A stretch of 48,658 nt of DNA from positions 1 through 48,658 of the forward strand of contig JAPLFS010000026.1 of NCBI GenBank assembly GCA_026390555.1. Direction: 5' to 3'. A program made the translations under genes and the position numbers. The notes below the pieces were generated by a model. The model was not told the DNA's origin. It worked only from the letters and a program-made list of their open reading frames with translations, and did no database searches. Origin of the DNA: Pseudomonadota bacterium. GTDB taxonomy: Bacteria; Bdellovibrionota_C; UBA2361; OMII01. Of the stretch, positions 16,840 to 25,726 are shown piece after piece. How positions within the stretch are numbered: the stretch's first letter is position 1; each line of letters begins with the position of its first letter.

Positions 16840-16871
16840 GCCCCTAAGGGGCCGATTTGCGGAGCAAATCG
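16840..16871. other. two adjacent hairpins
   Basis: GCCCCTAAGGGGC (16840-16852) and CGATTTGC-GGA-GCAAATCG (16853-16871) are back-to-back perfect stems about 70 nt after mqnB. No U-tract follows, so they may stabilise the 3' end or be parts of a palindromic intergenic repeat. Confidence 0.45.
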
Positions 16872-16884
16872 GGGGTGAAAACAT

Positions 16885-17019
16885 TAACTGGTCACAAAAT
16901 CTGCCGTCCCCGATCAGGGGACGACCAATCGAATTACCTATGAAACTTCGCCGTAATCTCAATAGCTTGAAGTAATCTCAATAGCTTGAATCGCGACATT
17001 AAACTACGGTGACCAGTTA
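16885..17019. repeat. 135-bp segment with 11-bp inverted ends
   Basis: TAACTGGTCAC (16885-16895) and GTGACCAGTTA (17009-17019) are perfect inverted copies. Inside is a direct duplication of AGTAATCTCAATAGCTTGA. It could be a miniature inverted-repeat element or a long-range hairpin between the convergent mqnB and coaE genes; no target duplication is seen. Confidence 0.4.
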
Positions 17020-17022
17020 CCG

Positions 17023-17664
17023 CTAGACCTTCTTCGCAATCTTGCTGAAGAAGATGCGCGCTTGAGCTTCTAGATTTCCCAACGAGGAATCGTTAAAGAT
17101 AATGTAATGACTGCGCTTGATCTTCTCGTCATCCGAGAGTTGGGCCTGAATCCTAGCTCGCGCCGCCTCAGGCGAGAGTTCATCTCGCTCTACGATACGC
17201 GCAATGCGCTGCTCCTCTGGAGCGGTAACGAGGATGATCTTATTTACCTCGGGGTATTTAAAGCCTGATTCAAAGAAGAGGGGAAGTACATAGACGATCA
17301 GGTCTACAAGTGGATTGCGCTGAATTAGCGCAAGCTTCTCAAGCCACATCGTTCTGATAATCGGGTGCAGGATCGATTCAAGCGCTTTGCGACTCGCCTT
17401 GTCGGTAAAGATGATAGCCGCAAGTCTGGAACGGTCAAGGGTACCATCCTCCAACACGATCTGAGGGCCGAAGTGTTTAATAACGGCGGCCAGGCCAGGG
17501 GTTTCAGGCGCTACCGCGGCGCGGGCGATTAGATCTGCATCAACAACGGATGCGCCCCACCGTTCTAGGTACTTAGCAACGGTAGACTTGCCGGACCCTA
17601 TTCCTCCAGTAAGAACAACCACATTGGCGGAGCGTTTTGCCGGGGAGGGTGACTTTGTCTTCAT
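17023..17664 (-). CDS. coaE: dephospho-CoA kinase
   Basis: Last step of coenzyme A synthesis: ATP-dependent 3'-phosphorylation of dephospho-CoA. 213 residues. The P-loop is VVLTGGIGSGKSTVAKYLERWGA near residue 15, followed by the substrate Asp block VVDADLIAR. Further family blocks are LDRSRLAAIIF, LESILHPIIR, YVLPLFFESG and RIVERDELSPEAARARI. The first dozen residues are a basic Ser/Pro-rich extension. ATG start. Convergent with mqnB and divergent from the 17815 gene. Confidence 0.95.
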   Translation of the reverse strand: MKTKSPSPAKRSANVVVLTGGIGSGKSTVAKYLERWGASVVDADLIARAAVAPETPGLAAVIKHFGPQIVLEDGTLDRSRLAAIIFTDKASRKALESILHPIIRTMWLEKLALIQRNPLVDLIVYVLPLFFESGFKYPEVNKIILVTAPEEQRIARIVERDELSPEAARARIQAQLSDDEKIKRSHYIIFNDSSLGNLEAQARIFFSKIAKKV

Positions 17665-17814
17665 TAGGTACTTGATAACACGTTGGCGGGGCTTTGTGCA
17701 GCTAATAGGATGAGTCCTTAACCCCTAACAGATTGCAGTAAATCGTAGCAGAGGGTATTTATATGGGGACTCCCAGTAAGATATAGTTGGGGACATTTTA
17801 AACTAAGGAATCCT

Positions 17815-18297
17815 ATGCCGGACAAGATAAACACAGAGCAACAGGTACAAGATCCAGCAGACCAGATTCCGGCGCATGAGCAACTCCTTGCCGAGGAACA
17901 GGCCCCCTCTAAGGCGCACCGGGACGGTGATCATGAAACCTGGACTAATCAACCAGCCGGAGCCGCTGCGCCGCAGGAGGAGCCCCTCGAGGAGGAGCTT
18001 GATGATGAGTATGATAATCAACCGGTCGCACGCAAGCTTATCCAGAACGGTCGGGATGTGTTGTGCGATGAGCTTCCACCTCTTTCAAGTGATGTAACTT
18101 TAACTATAGGTGAGGGTAGCGATTCATCTACTGTAGAGTGCATAGTGTCGTTAAACGAGCAGAGCCTTATGGCCGTTCGTTCAGGAGATTTGAATCCGCA
18201 GGTAGCGATGCTCTCTGACAAGATTAGGATTAAGGGCAAGGTTGGTATGGCCGTGTATCTCTTTAACCTGGTAGCGCCCCGTGAGCGCTCCCAATAA
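17815..18297 (+). CDS. protein with acidic disordered N-terminus and SCP2-like C-terminus
   Basis: 160 residues. The first ~75 are rich in Glu, Gln, Asp and Pro and probably disordered (EEPLEEELDDEYDNQ). The C-terminal ~70 residues resemble the end of SCP2 sterol-carrier/lipid-transfer domains: VTLTIGEGSDSSTVECIVSL, then MAVRSGDLNPQVAMLSDKIRIKGKVGMAVYLFNL, where the GDLNPQ and KIKGKVG pattern is the family's C-terminal signature. The domain is shorter than a usual SCP2 domain (about 100), so lipid binding is only a suggestion. ATG start with AAGGA 5 nt upstream; 9 nt before the next gene. Confidence 0.75.
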   Translation: MPDKINTEQQVQDPADQIPAHEQLLAEEQAPSKAHRDGDHETWTNQPAGAAAPQEEPLEEELDDEYDNQPVARKLIQNGRDVLCDELPPLSSDVTLTIGEGSDSSTVECIVSLNEQSLMAVRSGDLNPQVAMLSDKIRIKGKVGMAVYLFNLVAPRERSQ

Positions 18298-18306
18298 GAG
18301 ATAGCA

Positions 18307-19599
18307 GTGAAGTCGCCATTTAATCTAGCATTTACTACTACATTTTCCGGCAGTGTGGCTGCGGGCACTACCGCTGCATCTGACGTGGGTCCTGCCAATA
18401 TTGATCAGGTCTTTGGGCACGATCATCTAAAGCCCCTTAAGGAGATGCAGCATAATCGCATGCTCGCAGGGCAGTCGGTGCTCGATCTCTCGATGGTCAA
18501 TCCCGACCTTGCGCCACCCAGGATAATGATTGACAGGTTGCTTGAGGCGGTAACTAAGCCCGTCAGCCACCGGTATGCTGTTTCGCGGGGTGTGCGACGT
18601 CTGCGTGATGGGTTTGCTGAGAAGTATGCTTATCGATTCGGTATCAATCTCGATCCGGAGCGCCAGGTGTGCGTATGTCTCGGAAGCAAGGATGCAACAT
18701 TTCATGCGCTCAGGGTGCTCGTTCACCCAAGGGATTCCGTAGTTGTAGCAGCCCCTGCCTATCCAGCGCTCCTTTCGGCTGTAGCCCTTGTCGGCGGCGT
18801 ATCTGTAGAGTGGCGCCACTCGACAGATCCAGAGCGCGCAGCGCAAGATCCAGAGAGCGCAGCGCAGAGCCTCGCACAACTTCTAGATAGTAGTGGAGCA
18901 AAGGTGCTGCTCCTTAACTTCCCAAGCAATCCAGCCGGGACCGTCGTTTCAGCCCAGTGGTGGGAGCGGATTGGGGCCATCTGCGCTGCACGCGGCGTCA
19001 CTATCATCAACGACTTCGTATACGGAGAGATGTGCTTTAGCGGTACACCTGCAGTGAGCGCTCTAAGCGTAACAAAGCAGGGCGCACGGTGTGTAGAGGT
19101 GTACTCCCTATCGAAGGCTTACAACGTGCCTGGCTGGAGGGTTGGTGCTCTGGTGGGTGATGAGGCGATAGTTCGTACTGTGGCACGCCTTAAATCACAC
19201 GCAGATTACGGGCTCTTTCTACCCCTGCAATACGCTGCCGCTGTTGCTCTGACAGCCAAGGAGGACCTCGTACGACAGACCGTCAGCACTTACGAGCGAC
19301 GTATTCGGGTACTGACCAGCGGGCTGACTAAGCTAGGTTGGGATGTAACAGAACCGCAAGCAGGGGCCTGTGTCTGGGCCCGATTCCCACTGAGTTTGCA
19401 GACCAAATCAGAGGGGCGCTTTGGCTCTATAGCAGTGGCTGAATCCCTGCTCTCTAATGGAGGTGTTCTGGTTGCGCCAGGGAGCGTATTTGGCGAGGGC
19501 TTCAACGATTATGTGCGCTTTGCCGCAGTTGTATCTGAGGAGAGGATGCGCGAGGTTGTTTCGGCTATTGCAAAGTTGAGCAATGCTAATTCACGCTAG
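18307..19599 (+). CDS. class I/II PLP-dependent aminotransferase
   Basis: 430 residues of the aspartate/alanine aminotransferase family (fold type I). Visible: substrate arm LSMVNPDLAPP, PLP-binding CLGSKDATFHAL, LLNFPSNPAGTVV, INDFVYGEMCF, the Schiff-base Lys in YSLSKAYNVPGWRVG and the carboxylate Arg in YVRFAAV. Substrate cannot be assigned; LL-diaminopimelate and alanine/aspartate aminotransferases share this layout. GTG start with a weak ribosome site. Oddity: a 21-bp tandem duplication at 18826-18867 encodes DPERAAQ then DPESAAQ. The 3' end overlaps the start of the TPR gene by 17 nt. Confidence 0.88.
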   Translation: MKSPFNLAFTTTFSGSVAAGTTAASDVGPANIDQVFGHDHLKPLKEMQHNRMLAGQSVLDLSMVNPDLAPPRIMIDRLLEAVTKPVSHRYAVSRGVRRLRDGFAEKYAYRFGINLDPERQVCVCLGSKDATFHALRVLVHPRDSVVVAAPAYPALLSAVALVGGVSVEWRHSTDPERAAQDPESAAQSLAQLLDSSGAKVLLLNFPSNPAGTVVSAQWWERIGAICAARGVTIINDFVYGEMCFSGTPAVSALSVTKQGARCVEVYSLSKAYNVPGWRVGALVGDEAIVRTVARLKSHADYGLFLPLQYAAAVALTAKEDLVRQTVSTYERRIRVLTSGLTKLGWDVTEPQAGACVWARFPLSLQTKSEGRFGSIAVAESLLSNGGVLVAPGSVFGEGFNDYVRFAAVVSEERMREVVSAIAKLSNANSR

Positions 19600-20746
19600 A
19601 TGTTGGGCCAAAAAAGGAGATATTCTCGCGCTATTGGGGGCTGTGTTGCTATTGGCAAGTGCAGCCCAGGCAGAGCTTCCGTGTGGCACCGCCACCGAGC
19701 TAGTCAAGCGCGGGGTTAATCTTGGGGACGGTTCGGATGCCGAGGTAGCGCTTTATAGAGAGGCCGATCTGTTATGTCCAAAGATGGCTGAGATCCATTT
19801 TAATCTAGGATTGGCGCTCCAGAAAAAAGCACAATTAAAAGAGGCAGAGGAGCAGCTTCGTAAGGCAATTGCGCTCAAGAATGAAGAGAGCTTTCGTGTT
19901 GGTCTTGCGGCCGTGCTACTACAGAAAGGTGAGGTATCTGCATCGCGTGAGCAGTACGATCACGTGCTTGAACAGAACGCCAAGAACGTTCAAGCCCTGC
20001 AGGGCATCGCAGTTATTCTAGAGAAACAGCAAAAACTCCAGGAGGCTATCGATACTCTTCAAAAAGCAGCCATCTACGACCCTGTAAATCTAGCCACCTT
20101 CTTTAACCTCGGGGTGCTTCACGAGAAGATGAGACGAGATGATGCTGCCATTGCTGCATATAAGCGAGCTACAGAGATAAATTCTAGGCACTTTGAGGCG
20201 CTCTTCTATCTAGGCGCGGCACAGGCACGCTTTGGATCTTACAGAGATGCTGAGCGCTCCCTTAAACGTGCGGCAGAGATACGACCAGAGGACGTTAAGG
20301 TGCAACTTGCGCTAGCGGAGGCATACGAAAAGCTAGGACAGCAAACGTTGGCGGAGGTTGCGCTACGTAGAGTAACTGTACTCGCCCCACAAAACTTCTA
20401 TGCACACGTTAACCTGGGGCTTTTACTGATCAATGGCGCCCACTATCAGGAGGCGATCTCTATGCTAACGAGGGCTGCGGCGATCGATCCTAAAAACCCG
20501 CGCGTCTGGAGTGCGCTCGGGCATGCGCAGCTTGAGGCGGGGCACCTACAGGAGGCTGAGCAAAATCTTCGGCAGGCGCTAGCTCTAGATCAATCAAACG
20601 CCAATGCACATAACAATCTCGGAGTGCTCCTACAGCGCAACGGTAATTTGGATGGGGCGCGCGAGCAATTCGCATTGGCGTTGCAATTTAATCCACAACT
20701 TGAGATCGCCCGCAGGAATATCGCTGCCGTAGGTGGGGAATCATAG
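19583..20746 (+). CDS. secreted tetratricopeptide-repeat protein
   Basis: 387 residues. The N-terminus has a hydrophobic signal (GDILALLGAVLLLASAAQA) with probable cleavage after AQA. The rest is about nine to ten TPR units, for example AEIHFNLGLALQKKAQLKEA, ATFFNLGVLHEKMRRDDAAI, FEALFYLGAAQARFGSYRDA, FYAHVNLGLLLINGAHYQEA and ANAHNNLGVLLQRNGNLDGA, each with the W/L-G-Y/F-A-P pattern spaced 34 residues. Such proteins scaffold protein complexes, here in the periplasm; the partner is unknown. ATG start inside the end of the aminotransferase gene, so coupled to it. Confidence 0.9.
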   Translation: MLIHARCWAKKGDILALLGAVLLLASAAQAELPCGTATELVKRGVNLGDGSDAEVALYREADLLCPKMAEIHFNLGLALQKKAQLKEAEEQLRKAIALKNEESFRVGLAAVLLQKGEVSASREQYDHVLEQNAKNVQALQGIAVILEKQQKLQEAIDTLQKAAIYDPVNLATFFNLGVLHEKMRRDDAAIAAYKRATEINSRHFEALFYLGAAQARFGSYRDAERSLKRAAEIRPEDVKVQLALAEAYEKLGQQTLAEVALRRVTVLAPQNFYAHVNLGLLLINGAHYQEAISMLTRAAAIDPKNPRVWSALGHAQLEAGHLQEAEQNLRQALALDQSNANAHNNLGVLLQRNGNLDGAREQFALALQFNPQLEIARRNIAAVGGES

Positions 20747-21167
20747 GGGTTTAGGGTTAGTTAGTGTTTTCAGGTTGTTAACTATCCAACCAAACCCTTT
20801 CAATTGAGCGTTGATGCTTAGATGGGCATCTGGGGACGGCGTTACAAAAATATATAGCGCCATGATCAGCTTCTCATAATAGCTATATTCGCCAGTTAAT
20901 TCAGCTAATTGATGATTTTAAGTAGGTTGTACTACTAACTTCGTTTGGCAGTATATCCGTAGTGCCACCCGATGCTGCTGCATATACTGAGCAGCACTTC
21001 AGTAGTTGTGTTGGGTCGAGAGATTGACCTAGCAGGGCTGGCTTATAGTGTTATTTGTAGGTTTGTGTGTGGCTTAAAGCTGAGAAGGTGTGCTGAACTC
21101 TGTATAGTTCTTCACGCTGCTCCAGTTTTACCACCGGTTTATGCTAAGCGGGTTAGGTGTAAGAGAT
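20747..21167. other. intergenic stretch without supported gene
   Basis: About 420 nt after the TPR gene. I see an AT-rich inverted pair ATATAGC/GCTATAT around 20850-20890 and no convincing gene; a 78-codon frame at 20972 lacks family features and a ribosome site. It presumably carries the promoter of the following methyltransferase-like gene. Confidence 0.5.
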
Positions 21168-22322
21168 ATGTCAGCAGTTTTAAAGTTAGTTACCCAGAAA
21201 CATTTTAGTGAGCAGGTCGATGTCGATCTGGAGAGTTCGTCACGTAACGGACATTCTCTCCAGACCCCGTTATCGTACCTATCACCATGGCAGCCTGCAG
21301 TGCTGCGACATGTAACTGAGCGTTTCTCAGTTAAAGGTCAGACGGTGCTCGATCTAACTTGTGCGGCCGGCGCGACCGGCGTTGAGTGCGCATCCCAGGG
21401 GCGGCACTTTATTGGATGTACAAATGAGTACGCCCTGGCCAAGCTCGCTAGAGCGCGCCTAAATCCAGCAGACATAGCAGAGGTCGTTCTGCGCCTGCAG
21501 TTTATTAACTTAAAGCGGCCGGTGGATATTCGTGGTTTTCAGGAGCCGTTCTCTAATTTCTTTGACATCGATACCTATCGTGAGTTGCTGAGTCTGAAGC
21601 TTGCATTGCGTGGCTCTCAGGACCGTGTAGGTCACTTCATCCAATTTGTTGTAGCCTCTATTATTCATGGGCACACAGTTGGTCATCTATCGGCCTATAC
21701 ATCGCCGCAGGCTGCTATCACGCCTGGTGCACAGGCAACCCTTAACGGTAAGAGGGGCGAGGTTCCTTCGTACCGTGCTGTAGGTGCGCGCGTTATTAAG
21801 AAAGCAGCCATGCTATTGCGTGATGGGATTCCTTCAGGATTGCAGGATGATTCTATTGAGCGTTCGATATACTGCGCGGAGCCAAATAACATCATTGATG
21901 TAGGTACTGGCAAGGTCGACCTTGCGCTCCTCTGTCCAGAACAACCTGGAGCAGTGCAGCAGGGCTTACGTTCATGGCTTCGTTCGTGGTGGCTGGGTAT
22001 GGATCTTCCAGAGCAACGTCCCGAGATTGCAAGTATCCCCGCATGGCAGGAGCATATCAGCGAAGTGCTGCTTGAGACGGCGCGTGTGGTTCGTCGTGGA
22101 GGCCGTGCGGTTATACGCACCGGGAACGGTCGTCTTGGAACCAAGGTGGTTAATTATAAGGAGCAGCTTGCACAGGTACTCGATGCCTGTCTTCCGACCT
22201 ACTGGCAGGTTGAGGGTACGATTATAGAGCAGCACGTTAAGAGCTCCGGCATGATCAAAGGGGCCTCAGATAGGCCTTACAGCAGCGGTGCTGGTGAGCT
22301 TGTAGTGCTGCGCCGAAAGTAA
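21168..22322 (+). CDS. SAM-dependent methyltransferase-like protein (DNA methylase-like)
   Basis: 384 residues from ATG at 21168 (the frame is open to an ATG at 21141, which has no ribosome site). The N-terminal part has a class I methyltransferase motif I, VLDLTCAAGATGVECASQGRHFIGCTNEYALAKLA, preceded by PWQPAVLRHVTERF. The C-terminal part, SEVLLETARVVRRGGRAVIRTGNGR, resembles the late strands of the same fold. The layout, with a long insert, recalls DNA N4-cytosine/adenine methylases, but no clear DPPY/SPPY tetrapeptide is seen (the closest is SPWQ near the start), so DNA methylation is doubtful. No partner restriction gene is nearby. Confidence 0.65.
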   Translation: MSAVLKLVTQKHFSEQVDVDLESSSRNGHSLQTPLSYLSPWQPAVLRHVTERFSVKGQTVLDLTCAAGATGVECASQGRHFIGCTNEYALAKLARARLNPADIAEVVLRLQFINLKRPVDIRGFQEPFSNFFDIDTYRELLSLKLALRGSQDRVGHFIQFVVASIIHGHTVGHLSAYTSPQAAITPGAQATLNGKRGEVPSYRAVGARVIKKAAMLLRDGIPSGLQDDSIERSIYCAEPNNIIDVGTGKVDLALLCPEQPGAVQQGLRSWLRSWWLGMDLPEQRPEIASIPAWQEHISEVLLETARVVRRGGRAVIRTGNGRLGTKVVNYKEQLAQVLDACLPTYWQVEGTIIEQHVKSSGMIKGASDRPYSSGAGELVVLRRK

Positions 22323-22404
22323 GTCAGTCAGATCAGAGGTTTGAGTTAACTACTCTCGTTTCTTACTAGAACTGCCGATACCTAATGCTGAGTAATATTG
22401 CGCA

Positions 22405-22422
22405 AGCTTCATGTGTGAAGCT
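22405..22422. other. hairpin upstream of the CbiA-like gene
   Basis: AGCTTCA-TGTG-TGAAGCT, a perfect 7-bp stem, 26 nt before the ATG at 22449; GGGCGTTTTT follows shortly after. It may be a weak terminator of the methyltransferase-like gene or a 5' leader structure. Confidence 0.4.
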
Positions 22423-22448
22423 GAGCAACGGGCGTTTTTAGGTGAGCT

Positions 22449-23885
22449 ATGTTCTCAAGCTTCATACCCAGGATCCTTATTGCCGCTACCTCCTGTAAGG
22501 CGGGAAAGTCACTGCTCGTTTTGGGGCTCGTGGTAGCTCTGCGCAAGCGCGGGTTGAGCGTCTCGTGCTGTGTGACCGGGGATGCTCTGCACCAGGCGCT
22601 TATATTCAGTAGACTTACCCGTCGCTATACACGCGTACTCGATCGAAGGCTCTTAAGCGAGGGCGATCTTATGGCCTCCCTTTATCAGGCCGGTCTTGGT
22701 GCAGATATCGTTATTATCGATGGGCACGGTGGACTTTACGATGGAGTAAAGTCCAATGAGAATCTCGGCTCCGATGCGGAACTTGCAGTGCTCACAAACA
22801 CTCCGACCGTCTTGGTAAGCGAGCTTAGGGAGGCATCTAACAGTGTAGCAGCCTTGGTGCGCGGCTTTACTCATTTCAAAGGGGCCCCGCAGATTGCGGC
22901 GCTAATTGCGAATCGTGTTGCTCCGCATGCGGCAGATATATTACTTCCTCCGCCGGTGTTGGGTTTTCTCAATGAGTGCATGGATGCCTACGCACTGCCG
23001 CGCTTTATAGGAGGATTACCTGAGACTACACTTACTGCGCTACTGCCTCCATCAATCCTATCGCAAAAGGAGAACTTTACAGCACTTCCGATGCAGTTCT
23101 TTAACGATGTAGGAAATTTAGTTGAAAACTACATCGATATCGATGCGCTCATTCAGATTGCAGGAGCTGCAGCACCGATTCAGTTGCAGGAGCCCCTTGC
23201 AGACCCCCAGAAAAGGTTGTGCCGTTTTGCGGTAACCGATGATAGCTGCTTTAATATCTGCTACCAGGATAACCTCGATCTGCTCAGGTACTACGGGGCA
23301 GAGATCGTACCATTTTCGCCGATGATCGATAACGATCTGCCAAGAAAAATTGGAGGACTATATATAACTGGAGCTTATATAAGCTCGTACTGTGAAGAGC
23401 TCGCACGTAACGAGCAGCTACGGAGATCGATTAAGCAATTCGCAGAGGCTGGAGGTGTGATATATTCCGAGGGTGCTGGAACCGCATATCTCTGTCGTTC
23501 ATACCAAATTGAGAAAGGTGGCCCAACCTACCCCGGGGTTGGATTAATTCCAGCGGAGGCGTTCACTGTACAACAACCCCATGCACTGCTTGAGGCTGAG
23601 CTGATCGATGATTCGGTGCTGGGCCTCACGGGTGTAAAGTTACGTGGGGCAACGACCGGAGAGTGGGGGCTACGGAGCATGCATGCTGGGGCGGGGGGGC
23701 AGGTGGTTAATACCATGAGGATACATATCCCCAGATGCTCGCCGGTTAATGAAGGCTATTCCGCCTCAGCACAAACGTGTAGCACCTTCCATTTCCTGCA
23801 CTTTGGTTCTAATTCCCAGGTAGCTAAGTCGCTGGTGGACGCGGCATTGGTGCATGAACGGAGCAAGCCGCCGGTTGATGACTAA
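22449..23885 (+). CDS. CbiA/CobB-like cobyrinate diamide synthase homologue lacking the catalytic Cys
   Basis: 478 residues with the two-domain layout of cobyrinic acid a,c-diamide synthase. The N-terminal ATPase (1-190) has a variant P-loop, AATSCKAGKSLLVLGLVVALRKRG, and DIVIIDGHGGLYDG. The C-terminal half resembles the type 1 glutamine amidotransferase domain: RFAVTDDSCFNICYQDNLDLLRYYGAEIVPFSP, GGLYITGAY, then GGVIYSEGAGTAYL. In working CbiA the last block reads about YAECGGLMYL, where Cys is the glutaminase nucleophile; here Gly takes its place. It may therefore use ammonia, or have another amidation-like or regulatory role. No other cobalamin genes are nearby. ATG start with AGGTGAG just upstream. 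Confidence 0.75.
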   Translation: MFSSFIPRILIAATSCKAGKSLLVLGLVVALRKRGLSVSCCVTGDALHQALIFSRLTRRYTRVLDRRLLSEGDLMASLYQAGLGADIVIIDGHGGLYDGVKSNENLGSDAELAVLTNTPTVLVSELREASNSVAALVRGFTHFKGAPQIAALIANRVAPHAADILLPPPVLGFLNECMDAYALPRFIGGLPETTLTALLPPSILSQKENFTALPMQFFNDVGNLVENYIDIDALIQIAGAAAPIQLQEPLADPQKRLCRFAVTDDSCFNICYQDNLDLLRYYGAEIVPFSPMIDNDLPRKIGGLYITGAYISSYCEELARNEQLRRSIKQFAEAGGVIYSEGAGTAYLCRSYQIEKGGPTYPGVGLIPAEAFTVQQPHALLEAELIDDSVLGLTGVKLRGATTGEWGLRSMHAGAGGQVVNTMRIHIPRCSPVNEGYSASAQTCSTFHFLHFGSNSQVAKSLVDAALVHERSKPPVDD

Positions 23886-23896
23886 TTTATATGTAA

Positions 23897-23914
23897 CTAG
23901 TCAGCATATTCCAG
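23897..23914. repeat. 18-bp repeat shared with 16791-16808, copy 2
   Basis: CTAGTCAGCATATTCCAG, identical to the copy after mqnB; located 12 nt after the stop of the CbiA-like gene. Confidence 0.6.
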
Positions 23915-23988
23915 TAGCAGGGGCGCTCTGCTTTAAACACAGCTCTAAGATGGTGGAAATCGTGCATTAAGGGTGTAGAGTAGGGGAT

Positions 23989-25686
23989 ATGTCTAAAGAG
24001 TTATCAGGAAATACGAAGGGGTTGGGGCAGGCAGAGTTACGAGCTGTGCAGAAGCTCTTCCAGCGCTCGGTTGAGTCAACCGAGATTATATCGCTAGATC
24101 TTGCACGCGAGATGTGTGAGCTTGCAGAGCGGCTACGTCGTCGTATCGGTATCCTAATCGACCGTCAGGGGCATATCGTAGAGGTCATTCTTGGGACTAA
24201 GGATATCCTCTTCCTGCCCGACCTTGGTCGTTACCGCTTGGGACGTGGGCGTCTAAGAACTCTACGACTTGTTTTCACCGACCTCTCCAATAATCAGGAA
24301 CAGGCAGTTATTCCGTACGATATCTATACCGACCTGGAGCGGCTACGTTTCGATGCGGTAGTTAGTATTCGCTCTGCTCCAAATCGCACATCGCTCTCGT
24401 ATGCCTACCTTATTCCAGATAATAAGAGTGAGGGTGCAACAACGATGACTGAGGAGATTAAGGACCTCAGCTCCTTCGATCTTAATTTCCGTGAATTGAT
24501 TGAATCTGTCGAGCGCAGCCTTGCAGACGAGGTTGTGCAGCTCGATATTGGAGATCAGATCGGAGCAGTTGTTGTTGGGGTATATGACAAGGCAGATGAT
24601 CCCGATACCTCCATAATGGAGATTAAAGAGCTTGCTCGTACGGCGGGTGTTAAGATCGTTGATACGGTTATTCAGAAGCGCAGAGCTGATCCAAAAACAT
24701 ATATAGGTAGCGGCAAGCTGCAGGAGCTGGTTATCCGGTGTATCAGGCTTGGCGCAGATATGTTGATCTTTGACGCTGAATTAAAGCCCTCACAGTGGCG
24801 AGCGATCACAAATTCCACCGAATTAAAGGTGATTGATCGTAGTATGCTGATCCTCGATATCTTTGGGCAGCGTGCCGCAAGTAGTGATGGTCGCCTACAG
24901 GTTGAACTTGCGCAGCTTAAGTATAACCTGCCGAGGCTTGTGGAGAAAGACGGTGGACTCTCTCGACTCTCAGGGGGAATCGGAGGTCGTGGACCCGGAG
25001 AGACGAAGCTTGAGATCGGGCGTCGTCGTATTCGGGATAGAATTACAGAGCTTGAGCGACGACTAGATAAGGTGCGTGAATCGCGAGAACTTAGGCGCGG
25101 TCGTAGGCGCGAGAGTCAGCTTTCGCTGGTATCGATAGTTGGATACACCAACGTCGGAAAATCTACGCTCTTCAACCTTCTTACAAACAGCACCGTTACC
25201 GTTGAGAATAAGCTCTTCGCCACCCTTGATCCGAGCCAGAGACGGTTCTTTATTCCAGCGAGCGATCCTATGGGGGCAGGAGGTGTTGGACGAACGGCGA
25301 TCTTAAGCGATACGGTGGGATTTATTCGAAGCCTGCCGCAGGAGCTAGAGACCGCTTTCAGAGCAACCCTTGAGGAGCTATATGAAGCGACCCTCTTGGT
25401 ACATGTTGTTGATGCAGCGGACCCCGATGCAATTGGTAAGTACCGTGCTGTGCGCCGAATCCTTGAGCAGATGAACCTCGGACTAGCACCGGAGTTGGTG
25501 GTACTAAACAAGGTCGACCGAGCTACGGAGGAGAGCCTGACCCCACTTATCAACGAGCTACAAGGTATTGCGATCTCTGCTGCTAATAAGATCGGGATCG
25601 CAGAGCTACTTAAGGCGATAGATGAACGTGTCCCTAGAGTTCAGCCATATGCAAGCTACAGTGCGGATGCTACTGGAGTTGAATAG
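23989..25686 (+). CDS. hflX: ribosome-associated GTPase HflX
   Basis: 565 residues. HflX splits or rescues ribosomes under stress. Residues ~1-170 are an N-terminal extension. Then comes the HflX nucleotide-binding domain (VVVGVYDKADDPDTSIMEIKELARTAGVKIVDTV, ADPKTYIGSGKLQEL, MLIFDAELKPSQWRAI, VIDRSMLILDIFGQRAAS), a helical linker with the GGRGPGETKLE motif, and the G domain: VGYTNVGKSTLFNLLT (G1), LFATLDPSQRR (G2), LSDTVGFIRSLP (G3), LNKVDRA (G4). The overall length exceeds the E. coli protein (426) because of the N-terminal extension. ATG start with AGGGGA just upstream. Confidence 0.96.
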   Translation: MSKELSGNTKGLGQAELRAVQKLFQRSVESTEIISLDLAREMCELAERLRRRIGILIDRQGHIVEVILGTKDILFLPDLGRYRLGRGRLRTLRLVFTDLSNNQEQAVIPYDIYTDLERLRFDAVVSIRSAPNRTSLSYAYLIPDNKSEGATTMTEEIKDLSSFDLNFRELIESVERSLADEVVQLDIGDQIGAVVVGVYDKADDPDTSIMEIKELARTAGVKIVDTVIQKRRADPKTYIGSGKLQELVIRCIRLGADMLIFDAELKPSQWRAITNSTELKVIDRSMLILDIFGQRAASSDGRLQVELAQLKYNLPRLVEKDGGLSRLSGGIGGRGPGETKLEIGRRRIRDRITELERRLDKVRESRELRRGRRRESQLSLVSIVGYTNVGKSTLFNLLTNSTVTVENKLFATLDPSQRRFFIPASDPMGAGGVGRTAILSDTVGFIRSLPQELETAFRATLEELYEATLLVHVVDAADPDAIGKYRAVRRILEQMNLGLAPELVVLNKVDRATEESLTPLINELQGIAISAANKIGIAELLKAIDERVPRVQPYASYSADATGVE

Positions 25687-25726
25687 CAATCAGACTCAAC
25701 AACATAACCATGCACAGCAGCCACGG

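Noticed and set aside
20972-21208. 78-codon open frame in the gap after the TPR gene
   Set aside because: No ribosome site, no family features, and it overlaps the start of the better supported methyltransferase-like gene.
21168-22322. Restriction-modification methyltransferase
   Set aside because: No DPPY-type catalytic motif could be placed with confidence and no restriction gene lies nearby.
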